Origin: Microbacterium sp. 4R-513
Lineage (GTDB): Bacteria > Actinomycetota > Actinomycetes > Actinomycetales > Microbacteriaceae
DNA: 64,000 nt
NCBI RefSeq assembly: GCF_011046485.1
Contig: NZ_CP049256.1
Location: 2,046,001-2,110,000, forward strand
Direction: 5' to 3'
The translations under genes and the position numbers were made by a program. Each line of letters begins with the position of its first letter. Position 1 is the stretch's first letter. The notes under the pieces are model-generated. The model made no database searches and had not been told where the DNA came from. It saw nothing but the letters and a program-made list of their open reading frames with translations. This document shows positions 44,429-52,334 of this stretch, piece after piece.

Positions 44429-44483
44429 GAGGCTGACCTTCCGACTTCGCGCCCCGCGGCGCAGTTCCATCGGAGGAGAGCAC

Positions 44484-44702
44484 ATGCCGGGCACGTTCGA
44501 CCTCGACACCACGACCCTCGCGCAGCTGCTCGACGACCCGCGCGCTCGGGCGGTCATCGTCGAGGTCGTGCCCGAGCTGCCGAACCACCCGATGATCGGG
44601 TTCGTGAAGAATCTCCCCGTCAATCAGCTGCTGCAGATGGCGGGGAGCCAGCTCGACCCGGCGACGGTGTCCACGCTCACCCAGCGCATCCAGGCTCTCT
44701 GA
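44484..44702 (+). CDS. Small hypothetical protein, 72 residues
   Basis: Short acidic helical protein with a good RBS (GGAGGAG, seven bases before the ATG). Sequence features: FDLDTTTLAQLLDDPRARAVI followed by PMIGFVKNLPVNQLLQMAG. Similar short modules occur, as I recall, at the ends of some actinobacterial esterases and glycosidases, where they end in L(D)xL helices; here the module stands alone. It is 55 bp after gntK and converges on the DUF1992 gene. Function unknown. Confidence 0.6.
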   Translation: MPGTFDLDTTTLAQLLDDPRARAVIVEVVPELPNHPMIGFVKNLPVNQLLQMAGSQLDPATVSTLTQRIQAL

Positions 44703-44708
44703 CCGCGC

Positions 44709-45308
44709 TCATCCGTCCACGCGCCTGCGGCGCATCCGCCAGCGCCGGCGGCGAGCGGATGCCTCGGCCTCCGCCACGGTCGCCGCTTCGGCGCTCGTGC
44801 GGGCGCTCCGCCGCTCGTGCCACCGCGCGATCTCTTCATCGACGTCGCGCGTCGGGGTGACGACGGGCGGACCGCCGAGCAGCTGCCGCCGCGCCTCGAT
44901 CACCCGCTTGTTGAAGTCCTCGAGGTACTCGCGCACGTCGCCCTCGGTCTTCAGGTCGTCGAGGCGCTGCTCCATCTCGTTGTGCTCGACGCGCAGGGTG
45001 AGCGCCGGCGGGCCGAGGCCCCGCAGCTGCTCCTGCTCGATCTTGCGTCGGATCCACCAGTCCGGGTCATGACGCTCGCCGAGGCCCTCGAGGGGCTTGC
45101 CCGCTCCCGGCAGGTCGTCGAACTCGCCGCGGCGGATCGCCTGCTGGATCGCCGTCTCGACGTACGCGGCGCGCTCCGCCGCGCTCGAGCCGCGCTGCGG
45201 TCCTTCGGGAGCGGCCTCCTCGGCGCCGGCCTCCTCTTCGCCCTCGTGCTCGCGACGCCACTTCTCCAGGCGATAGCGCTCGGCCGCTTCCCGTGGATCC
45301 TCGGTCAT
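44709..45308 (-). CDS. DUF1992 (DnaJ-homologue subfamily C member 28-type) protein
   Basis: 199 residues. The core AIRRGEFDDLPGAGKPLE near 57-74, followed by DPDWWIRRKIEQEQL and later EYLEDFNKRVIEARRQ, is the DUF1992 signature. No J domain is present. A highly charged N-terminal stretch and an Arg-rich C-terminus (RRRRWRMRRRRV) suggest nucleic acid or ribosome contact (inference). ATG 45308 lies 4 bp before the stop of the SDR gene upstream, on the same strand. Confidence 0.85.
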   Translation of the reverse strand: MTEDPREAAERYRLEKWRREHEGEEEAGAEEAAPEGPQRGSSAAERAAYVETAIQQAIRRGEFDDLPGAGKPLEGLGERHDPDWWIRRKIEQEQLRGLGPPALTLRVEHNEMEQRLDDLKTEGDVREYLEDFNKRVIEARRQLLGGPPVVTPTRDVDEEIARWHERRSARTSAEAATVAEAEASARRRRWRMRRRRVDG

Positions 45309-45312
45309 GGCT

Positions 45313-46158
45313 CTACACGTGGTCGCGCCAGGAGTGCTTCGGGTCGAAGCCGAGCACGCGCCGGGCCTTGTCGATCGAGAGAAGGGTGTCGTTCTCGCCG
45401 AGGTCGCCCTTGAGCGGCACATCGGGGAAGACCTCGGCGACGAGCTCGGCATTGGGCCGGCTCATGACCGTGTCGGCGGCGGCGATGATGAACCGATCGA
45501 AGCCGGGGGTCGAGGCATCCAGTGCCCTCTCGATCGCCTGCGCACCGTCGCGGCCGTCGATGTATCCCCACAGGTTCCACTTGCGCTGCGTCGCGTCGGC
45601 ATCGAAGGACGGGAACTCGGCGTAGTCCTCGGGGTTCATGACGTTCGAGAAGCGCAGCGCCGTGATCGACAGGTCGGGATGCCATCGCACGAGCTCGATC
45701 GCGAGCTGCTCCTCGAGGTGCTTCACGAGCGAGTACACCGACTCGGGGCGCGCCGCGTACTCCTCATCGACGGGGATGTACGGCGGCGGGACGTCGAAGG
45801 GCAGGCCCAGGACCGTCTCGCTGGACGCATAGACGATGCGACGGATGCCGAGGCGCACCGCCGCCCAGAACACGTCGAAGGTCGTGAGGATGTTGTTGCG
45901 GAAGGTCGCGATGTCGCTGCGGATGCTGGGGGCCGGGATCGCGGCGAGGTGCACGACGGCGTCGAACGGTCCCGATTCCCCGTGCACGCCCGAAAGCGCG
46001 TCGATCACCTGCCCGTAGTCGGTCAGGTCGACCTGGAGGAAGCCGGAGCCGCGCGGCCCGACGACGTCGAGGCCGACGACGTCGTGCCCCGCCTCGCGGA
46101 GCTCGCGGGCGACGACGGTGCCGAGCTTGCCGGTTGATCCGGTGAGGGCGATGCGCAT
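45313..46158 (-). CDS. NAD-dependent epimerase/dehydratase (extended SDR), paralogue of the 15744 gene
   Basis: 281 residues. GSTGKLG cofactor motif (7-13), VHLAAIPAPS near 70, SSETVLG (Ser) near 117 and YSLVKHLEEQ (Tyr-x3-Lys) near 146. The order and several segments (LREAGHDVVGLDVVGPRGSG, DLTDYGQVIDA) parallel the SDR at 15744, indicating a common ancestor. Start ATG 46158. Uronate or sugar dehydrogenase-like activity is a guess from family resemblance. Confidence 0.82.
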   Translation of the reverse strand: MRIALTGSTGKLGTVVARELREAGHDVVGLDVVGPRGSGFLQVDLTDYGQVIDALSGVHGESGPFDAVVHLAAIPAPSIRSDIATFRNNILTTFDVFWAAVRLGIRRIVYASSETVLGLPFDVPPPYIPVDEEYAARPESVYSLVKHLEEQLAIELVRWHPDLSITALRFSNVMNPEDYAEFPSFDADATQRKWNLWGYIDGRDGAQAIERALDASTPGFDRFIIAAADTVMSRPNAELVAEVFPDVPLKGDLGENDTLLSIDKARRVLGFDPKHSWRDHV

Positions 46159-46225
46159 GTGTCCAGCCTGACACGAGGTGACCGCCGCGGGCGCGGAGTG
46201 GTCCTCTTTCGGCGGCGGGCGTCCT

Positions 46226-46474
46226 CTACGCGGCGCCGCGCTCGCCCGTGGGTGGGACTGAGGCCGCAGAAGAGGGCGGGAGACTGACCCGGAGATCGAC
46301 GCCGCCGGGAGGGGCGACCGCATGAGGTGCGGCATCCGTCTTCAGCTCGCCCCGCAGGATGCGCGCCGACTGCCCGACGCTCCTCGCGAGGCCGGGAAGC
46401 TTGGCCGCCCCGAACAGCAGGAGGATGACGGCGAGCAGGATCAGCAGGTGCCAGCCGTTGAGGTTCGCGAACAT
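46226..46474 (-). CDS. tatA: Twin-arginine translocase subunit TatA
   Basis: 82 residues. Single N-terminal helix (GWHLLILLAVILLLFGAAKLP), hinge with the FGAAKLPGLARSVGQSARILRGE amphipathic helix, then a Pro/Ser/Ala-rich tail. This is the TatA/E layout. RBS GAAGGAGA precedes ATG 46474. No tatB or tatC is next to it; the main Tat genes must lie elsewhere, so this may be a second TatA copy. It is divergent from a Tat-signal glycosidase gene and has a palindrome (46513) in its upstream region that recurs at other secreted glycosidase genes. Confidence 0.9.
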   Translation of the reverse strand: MFANLNGWHLLILLAVILLLFGAAKLPGLARSVGQSARILRGELKTDAAPHAVAPPGGVDLRVSLPPSSAASVPPTGERGAA

Positions 46475-46512
46475 GTGCCCGGTTCTCCTTCGATCCGCTG
46501 CATCAGCCAGTG

Positions 46513-46526
46513 TGTTACCTGTAACA
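46513..46526. promoter_or_regulatory. Palindromic operator TGTTAC-N2-GTAACA upstream of tatA
   Basis: TGTTACCTGTAACA, perfect 6-bp halves around CT. It is 39 bp upstream of the tatA start and 267 bp from the divergent glycosidase gene. Near-identical sites occur at 55389 and 55951, pointing to one LacI- or GntR-type regulator not encoded here. Confidence 0.7.
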
Positions 46527-46599
46527 GAGACCAGGTTTCGATCAGTCTGCCCCGGATTCCCGGCCTCGGTCAACCGCTCGGCGAAAAGTTCCGAAAACC

Positions 46600-46628
46600 T
46601 TGTCACCTCTCTCTGATATCGCTAACGT
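46600..46628 (+). promoter_or_regulatory. Promoter of the Tat-exported glycosidase gene
   Basis: -35 TTGTCA (46600-46605), 17-bp spacer, -10 TAACGT (46623-46628). The 11-mer CGCTAACGTGA over the -10 recurs at the promoter of the 56015 gene. About 165 bp of apparently untranslated leader follow, in which I see no gene or clear riboswitch; the whole 318-bp gap 46475-46792 is otherwise empty. Confidence 0.6.
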
Positions 46629-46792
46629 GACGAAGGTCCGCCGAGGTTGCATGGCGTGCGGACGCATCGTGCACGAAGGAGTCACGCCTGTGCATCGAGT
46701 CGGCCGCGGTCGGTTCTCGCGCCGGTGACGAACCGGTCGTACGGCGACCGTCCCGAGCCGATGACCTCGATGAACTCTCGAAAGGATCGAAG

Positions 46793-49090
46793 ATGACCGG
46801 AGAGATCCGTCCCGACCTGAGCCGTCGCCACGTTCTGGGCGGCGGGCTGGTGCTCGCGGGGATGATCGCCGCCGCCGGAGCGCTCGATGTGCGCGGAGCC
46901 GCGGCCGCCGTGAAAGACGGCGCCGCCTTCCGTGCGGCCGGACCGGCTCATCCTGCGAGCCTCGTCCGCGCCTCGCAGACCCTCGTCTACCCCGAGTCGT
47001 GGAGCGTCCGGCCGTTCCCGCTGACCTCGGTCAAGCTGGGGCAGAGCGTCTTCACGCGTGCGCTCAACCAGCACCTCGTGCTCTACCGGTCGTACAACAT
47101 CGACAAGATCCTCGCCGTGTACCGCCGCAACGCGGGGCTCGACACCAAAGGTGCGACACCCCCCGGCGGCTGGGAGGAGTACGGCCCCAACCCCGACGCA
47201 CAGCGATGGGGCCCCGCCGAGTACACCCGCGGCCAGAACACGGCGGGGGCCGGCGGGTGCCTTCGTGGGCACTACGGCGGGCACTTCCTGAGTGGCATCT
47301 CGATGGCCTACGCCTCGACGGGCGAGCAGGCCCTCCTCGACAAGGTGAATGCGATCGTCGACGGCTTCGAGGAGTGCCGCGCAGCCCTCGCGGCCCAGCA
47401 GTACAACGGCGCACCGCGCTACTCGCACCCCGGCTTCTTCTCCGCCTACGGCGAGTGGCAGTTCTCGGCGCTCGAAGCCTTCGCCCCGTACGGCGAGATC
47501 TGGGCGCCGTACTACACGCTGCACAAGATCGTGGCGGGGCTGCTCGACGCCCACGCGCTGGCCGGCAATCAGAAGGCGCTGCAGCTCGCCGAGGGCATCG
47601 GCCACTGGGTGTTCAGCCGACTGTCGAAGTGCACGCAGGCGCAGCTCGACCGCATGTGGGGCTCGTACATCGCCGGCGAGTACGGCGGCATGAACGAGGT
47701 GCTCGTCGAGCTCTACTGGCGCTCATCCGACCCGAACAGGAGCGAGTTCCTCGAGGCGTCGAAGCTCTTCACCCTCCGGACACTGGTGGATGCCTGCGCC
47801 AACGGCACCGACACGCTCAACGGCAAGCACGCCAACCAGCACATCCCGCAGTTCCCCGGGTACGTCAAGCTCGGCGCGGAGCTGAACGACGATCACTACC
47901 TGCAGGCCACGAAGGGCTTCTTCGACATGGTGGTGCCCGGCCGCGCCTACGCGCACGGCGGCACGGGAGAGGGCGAGCTGTGGGGTCCGGCCGGCGCCGT
48001 CGCGGGCGACATCGGCCCCCGCAACGCCGAGTCCTGCGCCGCCTACAACATGCTCAAGGTCGCGAGCTACCTGTTCTTCAACGAGCAGGACCCGAAGTAC
48101 ATGGACTACTACGAGCGCACCGTGCTCAACCACATCCTGGGCGGCCGCCGCAACAACGAGTCGACGTCGGGCCCCGAGAACCTGTACATGTTCCCGGTCA
48201 ACCCCGGCACCCGCAAGGAGTATGGCAACGGCAACATCGGCACGTGCTGCGGCGGCACGGGCCTGGAGAGCCACGTGAAGTACCAGGAGGGCATCTACTA
48301 CCGCTCAGCCGACCAGAGCGAGCTCTACGTGAACCTCTACATCGCGTCGACGCTCACCTGGGACGAGACGGGGCTCGTGCTCGAGCAGACGTCTTCGTAC
48401 CCCGAGGGTGAGACGTCGACCCTCACGGTGAAGACGGCACCGACCGGCCCCCTGACGGTGCATCTGCGCGTCCCGGGCTGGTCGCGGGGCGTCGAGATCG
48501 AGGTGAACGGCGAGCCGATCGACGGGGAGGTGACCGCCGGCCGGTACGCGACGGTCGCGCGCACGTGGACACCCGGCGACACCATCACGGTGCGCATCCC
48601 GCTCGAGCTGCGGGCCGAGGCATCCTTCGACCGTCCCGACATCCAGGCGCTCGTCTACGGGCCCGTCGTGCTGCTCGCGTCGAGCTCCTCGACCAGCTAC
48701 CTCAAGGTGTCGCTCGCCGATCGACTCGGACTCGACGGCGCCGTGCGCCGCGGAGTCGCGAAGACTGCGGCCAACGTCTTCACGGTCGGCACGCTGACCT
48801 ACGAGCCGGCTTACAACGGCAAGGACGTCGCGTATCACATGTACTTCCAGCGCAACGAGCCCACCGTGACGTTCGCCGGCCAGGACTCGGGGGTGGCGAA
48901 CCCGAAGCGATCGGGGACGACCCTGCTCGACGAGGTGTGGGCGCGCGCCCCCTTCGCCGACCGCTCGGCGTTTCTCGATGCGGTAGGCGAGGTCACGGGG
49001 TCGTACGTCGGAGACGGAGTGCTGACCGCCCGCAACCGCCAGAAGATCCTGCTCGCGGCCGGTCGCGCGCCGATCGACTCGGTGAAGTGA
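46793..49090 (+). CDS. Tat-exported GH127/GH146-type beta-L-arabinofuranosidase
   Basis: 765 residues. Twin-arginine signal peptide LSRRHVLGGGLVLAGMIAAAGA (residues 9-30). The catalytic (alpha/alpha)6 domain has GGHFLSGISMAYASTG near 158-173, RNAESCAAYNMLK near 408 (Glu-x-x-Cys) and NIGTCCGGTGLESHVKYQE near 482 (Cys-Cys pair), matching the zinc/Cys site of DUF1680 enzymes. The insert-rich sequence and GGTGLESH are closer to GH146 than to the cytosolic GH127 at 10301. It trims beta-L-arabinofuranose or related sugars from plant polysaccharide outside the cell. Followed by a carbohydrate-binding partner gene 27 bp downstream. Confidence 0.88.
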   Translation: MTGEIRPDLSRRHVLGGGLVLAGMIAAAGALDVRGAAAAVKDGAAFRAAGPAHPASLVRASQTLVYPESWSVRPFPLTSVKLGQSVFTRALNQHLVLYRSYNIDKILAVYRRNAGLDTKGATPPGGWEEYGPNPDAQRWGPAEYTRGQNTAGAGGCLRGHYGGHFLSGISMAYASTGEQALLDKVNAIVDGFEECRAALAAQQYNGAPRYSHPGFFSAYGEWQFSALEAFAPYGEIWAPYYTLHKIVAGLLDAHALAGNQKALQLAEGIGHWVFSRLSKCTQAQLDRMWGSYIAGEYGGMNEVLVELYWRSSDPNRSEFLEASKLFTLRTLVDACANGTDTLNGKHANQHIPQFPGYVKLGAELNDDHYLQATKGFFDMVVPGRAYAHGGTGEGELWGPAGAVAGDIGPRNAESCAAYNMLKVASYLFFNEQDPKYMDYYERTVLNHILGGRRNNESTSGPENLYMFPVNPGTRKEYGNGNIGTCCGGTGLESHVKYQEGIYYRSADQSELYVNLYIASTLTWDETGLVLEQTSSYPEGETSTLTVKTAPTGPLTVHLRVPGWSRGVEIEVNGEPIDGEVTAGRYATVARTWTPGDTITVRIPLELRAEASFDRPDIQALVYGPVVLLASSSSTSYLKVSLADRLGLDGAVRRGVAKTAANVFTVGTLTYEPAYNGKDVAYHMYFQRNEPTVTFAGQDSGVANPKRSGTTLLDEVWARAPFADRSAFLDAVGEVTGSYVGDGVLTARNRQKILLAAGRAPIDSVK

Positions 49091-49117
49091 CCGTCGATGA
49101 AGACCGAGAGGAAGCAC

Positions 49118-51097
49118 ATGTCTGACCTTCGATCCGGACGAGCCGGGGTGAAGCGGATCGCCGCGGCCGTCGCGATGATGCTCGTGCTCGCCAGCGCGGG
49201 CGCCGCGGCGGTCGCCCCCGCGATGGCGGCGGACGAGCCGATCAACGTCGCGCTCGCCTCGGGGGAGAACGCGCCGGCGGTCGAGGTGAGCTACGTGACG
49301 GGATGGAACTCCGCCGCCGCGCTCAACAACGGCAACATCGGGCCGACCAACACCTACACCCAGATGTGGGGGACGTGGGGTGCGCCGGGCAATCCGACGC
49401 AGGACATCGCGACCTACACATGGGAGCGCCCCGTCACGATCAGCTCGTCGAAGCTCTACCTGTGGCAGAACCGCATCACGGGCGACGCCGGGGTGATGAT
49501 CCCGTCGGCGTGGAAGATCGAGTACCGCAACAGCGCCGGCGAATGGGCGCCGGTCACCGGGGCAGGCCTCACCTATCCGCTGCCCGTGCTCGACGTGGCG
49601 GCTCCCGTCTCATCCCTCCCGGCCGTCGAGGCGAAGTTCGACGCCGTCACCACGACGGCGGTCCGCCTCGTGCTCGACCGCGTCGTCTTCGACGGCCAGC
49701 GCAAGGCGACGAGCGTCATCGAGTGGCAGGTCTGGGGCGTCAACGCACCGGTCGTCGACCCCGAGCCCGAAGACCCGAGCGGCTTCATCGACTCGGAGCA
49801 CGTCGCGGTACGCACGCAGGTCGGCACAGCTCCGGCGCTCCCGTCGAAAATGTGGGTCATCGGCGAGAACGGGCCGCTGAAGTACGTCGATGTGCAGTGG
49901 GGCAGCGTCGCGGCATCCTCGTACGCCACCGCGGGCTCGTTCACGGTCGTCGGTCAGCCCGCGGGCTACACCGGCCAGACCGTCGAGGCGACGGTGTTCG
50001 TCGCCAGCACTCTCTCGAACGTCATCGACAGTGTCGACTATTCGGTGTCGATCACGACGCCGGGGGTCGCACCCGTGCTGCCCGACAGCGTCCGAGCCAC
50101 CTACAGCGACGGCACGGTGAGCAGCTCGGTCGACGTCGATTGGGACGCCATCCCTGCCGCTTCGTACGCCGAGGCCGATGCGATCTTCGACGTCGAGGGC
50201 GATGTGCCCGGCTTCGCCGACGGCGCTCTGGCCACGGTGTTCGTGGTCGAGCCCCTCGACCAGGCCGAGCCCATCGTCTCGATCGACTTCGACTCCGCGC
50301 CGCAGGGCTCGGGGTGGTACACGACGGCGCCGACCGCGACGATCACGGCGGAGGAGACGGCGAGCCCGATCGCATCGATCGAGTACAGCCTCGACGGGCA
50401 GACGTGGACGCCCTACACCCAGCCGTTCGCCGTGTCGGCGCAGGGCGAGGTCACGGTGAGCGCACGCGCGACGAGCGAGGACGACGCCGTGGGCGAGGCA
50501 TCCGAGACCATCAAGGTCGACACCATCGCCCCGACCACCGTCATCAACTACGTCGTGATCGAGGGCAGCACGGCGACCGTCACCCTCACGCCGACCGACC
50601 CCGAGCCGGGCTCGGGCGTCACGCGCACCGTGTGGTCGGACGGGCCGGACTCGTCGCCGACCGGCGAGACGAACAACATGTACGCGACGTACGAGGAGCC
50701 CTTCTCGGTGCAGCTGACCGAGGAGCCCCGCTACGTGCACGTGCAGGCTCAGGATGCCGCAGGCAACGTCGAGCAGCACGTCACGGTCGAGCTGCCCACG
50801 CTGACGGAGCAGTCTCTCGACCTGACCCCGACCGCCACCACCCGGTGCGTCGCGGGCAAGGTGACGCTCGTCGTCTCGGTCCGAAACGGCGAGGACTTCG
50901 CCGCCGACGTCGTCGTCAAGACGCCGTACGGAGAGAAGTCCGTGACGGCGAAGGCCGGTGCCACGGTGTCGAGCGCGTTCTCGTCCCGACTCGTCTCGGT
51001 CGGCCCCGGATCGGCCACCGTCACCGCGTCGGGCGACGATCGCGCCTACGCGGGGACCGCAGCATGGTCCGCCGCCTCCTGCGGTGCCGCGCAATGA
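49118..51097 (+). CDS. Secreted discoidin/Ig-like multidomain protein without catalytic domain
   Basis: 659 residues from ATG 49118 (RBS GAGAGGA); an ATG at 49097 is less likely. Signal peptide 1 to about 38. Residues 40-210 form an F5/8 (discoidin)-type domain (SAAALNNGNIGPTNTY, SKLYLWQNRI, VIEWQVWG). Two Ig-like domain-4 modules follow (VDVQWGSVAASSYATAGSF near 255; VDVDWDAIPAASYAEADAIF near 340), then a chitobiase-like/OmpL47-type region (SIEYSLDGQTWTPYT near 425). The last 85 residues (from about 574) are the two-Cys domain shared by four other proteins here. Such modules are often fused to GH127/146; here they are on a separate gene. Likely polysaccharide binding. Confidence 0.82.
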   Translation: MSDLRSGRAGVKRIAAAVAMMLVLASAGAAAVAPAMAADEPINVALASGENAPAVEVSYVTGWNSAAALNNGNIGPTNTYTQMWGTWGAPGNPTQDIATYTWERPVTISSSKLYLWQNRITGDAGVMIPSAWKIEYRNSAGEWAPVTGAGLTYPLPVLDVAAPVSSLPAVEAKFDAVTTTAVRLVLDRVVFDGQRKATSVIEWQVWGVNAPVVDPEPEDPSGFIDSEHVAVRTQVGTAPALPSKMWVIGENGPLKYVDVQWGSVAASSYATAGSFTVVGQPAGYTGQTVEATVFVASTLSNVIDSVDYSVSITTPGVAPVLPDSVRATYSDGTVSSSVDVDWDAIPAASYAEADAIFDVEGDVPGFADGALATVFVVEPLDQAEPIVSIDFDSAPQGSGWYTTAPTATITAEETASPIASIEYSLDGQTWTPYTQPFAVSAQGEVTVSARATSEDDAVGEASETIKVDTIAPTTVINYVVIEGSTATVTLTPTDPEPGSGVTRTVWSDGPDSSPTGETNNMYATYEEPFSVQLTEEPRYVHVQAQDAAGNVEQHVTVELPTLTEQSLDLTPTATTRCVAGKVTLVVSVRNGEDFAADVVVKTPYGEKSVTAKAGATVSSAFSSRLVSVGPGSATVTASGDDRAYAGTAAWSAASCGAAQ

Positions 51098-51203
51098 CGG
51101 CCTGAGCGTCTGATGTCAGGGCGATGGCCCGCAGCCTCCGCGGCTGCGGGCCATCCCCATGTCCCCCCGCGGTCGTGGCGCCCCCCGGTCCCCGCGCAGC
51201 GCG

Positions 51204-51232
51204 GGTCCCTGAGGTTGTGGAAGGGTCGAACC
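51204..51232 (+). repeat. Dispersed repeat copy 5, intergenic
   Basis: 29-bp copy (GGTCCCTGAGGTTG at its start, GGGTCGAACC at its end) in the gap between convergent genes, 2 bp from the stop of the DUF2236 gene. An additional GGTCCCCGCGCAGCGCGGG stem precedes it, and a CGCAGCCTCCGCGGCTGCG hairpin at 51129-51147 may act as terminator for the upstream gene. Confidence 0.85.
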
Positions 51233-51234
51233 CT

Positions 51235-52161
51235 CTACCGCCGATCGCCCCCGGCCTCGGCCTCGGCATCCACCGTCTCCAGCCGGCGCAGCCGCACCCG
51301 CGCGAAGTCCTGAGCACGGGGACCCGACGAGAGCGTGCGCAGGCTCGCCGCCAAGACGAATCGGGTCAGCGTGATGACCGGCAGGGGCGAGCGACGCAGG
51401 CCGAGCACCCGGCGGTAGCGCGCGGGGATCGTCGCGACGGCGCTCGCGAAGAGCAGCCGGTAGGCGACCGTCATCATGGGCGAGCCGCGGAAAGGGGATC
51501 GTCGGAGGAATCGCACGACGTCGTCAACGCGCTCGTCGCGGCGCAGCTGTCCCGACTCGAGGTAGGCGTCGAGCCGGCGCCGCAGCGCCGCCTCGGTGAG
51601 CGGCGGAGCGTCGACGCGCATCAGTCGCCCCGCGGTCGCCCACTCCGCGACGTAGGCGTCAGGACCGCCCGGGATGCCGCGCCCCCACGTCTCATGGCAC
51701 GTGAGGAACGCGTCGGTGAAGGCGAGATGCACCCAGTCCGAGAGGCCGGCGTCGCTCGCCGAGTAGGCGCGCGTCTCGTTCGCACCGTCGGTGAACGTGC
51801 CCTGCACCCGCGTGTGCAGCCGGCCGACGCGGGCGCTCTCGGCGTCGGCCTGGGCGCGCGAGCCGTAAGTGAGGCAGATGATCCAGCGGACCGTGCCCGA
51901 CAGCCGGCCGAGCGGGTCCTCGCGGTAGCGCGACCAGTCGTGCACGCCCGCCATCGGCCCGGGATGCAGCGCCTGCAGAAGAAGCGCCCGGATGCCGGCG
52001 ACGAACGTCGCGGTGCCGGAGTGCACGGTCCAGGCGGGCCCGTCCTCGACGAAATAGCCGGTGTCGTCGCCCTCGGCGAGGGCCCTCACCCAGGCCGGCG
52101 TGCCGTCGGGGTCGCCGGAGAGGGCGGTGAGCATGCGTGCTCGCAGCGCAGTTCGGGCCAT
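51235..52161 (-). CDS. DUF2236 (MpaB-like oxygenase family) protein
   Basis: 308 residues. The family pattern is clear: LLLQALHPGPMAGVHDWSRYREDPLGRL near 58-85 (conserved His), then VHTRVQG-like LHTRVQGTFTDG near 113 and WVHLAFTDAFL near 140, HETWG near 156. DUF2236 proteins include latex-clearing-protein-like haem oxygenases; the function of bacterial short forms is unknown. No signal peptide. It ends 2 bp after repeat copy 5. Confidence 0.85.
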   Translation of the reverse strand: MARTALRARMLTALSGDPDGTPAWVRALAEGDDTGYFVEDGPAWTVHSGTATFVAGIRALLLQALHPGPMAGVHDWSRYREDPLGRLSGTVRWIICLTYGSRAQADAESARVGRLHTRVQGTFTDGANETRAYSASDAGLSDWVHLAFTDAFLTCHETWGRGIPGGPDAYVAEWATAGRLMRVDAPPLTEAALRRRLDAYLESGQLRRDERVDDVVRFLRRSPFRGSPMMTVAYRLLFASAVATIPARYRRVLGLRRSPLPVITLTRFVLAASLRTLSSGPRAQDFARVRLRRLETVDAEAEAGGDRR

Positions 52162-52288
52162 GCTTCCAGCGTCGCACGCCCAGACGGCCAAGGCGCCGGC
52201 CGGACCACGAGGCGAGGGCGGCCTGGGGACGGCCCCGCCACGGGCCTGCGACGGCCGCGGTGGCGCGGCATCCGTCGACAGACGAAAG

Positions 52289-52316
52289 AGCCCCGCCGGA
52301 TCGCTCCGGCGGGGCT
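52289..52316 (-). terminator. Rho-independent-like terminator of the 52335 gene
   Basis: Perfect 12-bp arms AGCCCCGCCGGA and TCCGGCGGGGCT with a 4-base loop, followed on the minus strand by CTTTCGT. It lies 19 bp after the stop codon of the large LamG/GH43-like gene. Confidence 0.8.
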
Positions 52317-52334
52317 CCTTCTCGAGACGAGGCG

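Noticed and set aside
49097..49117. ATG at 49097 as start of the discoidin/Ig-like protein
   Set aside because: The ATG at 49118 has GAGAGGA at the right distance; the upstream ATG would convert that RBS into codons.
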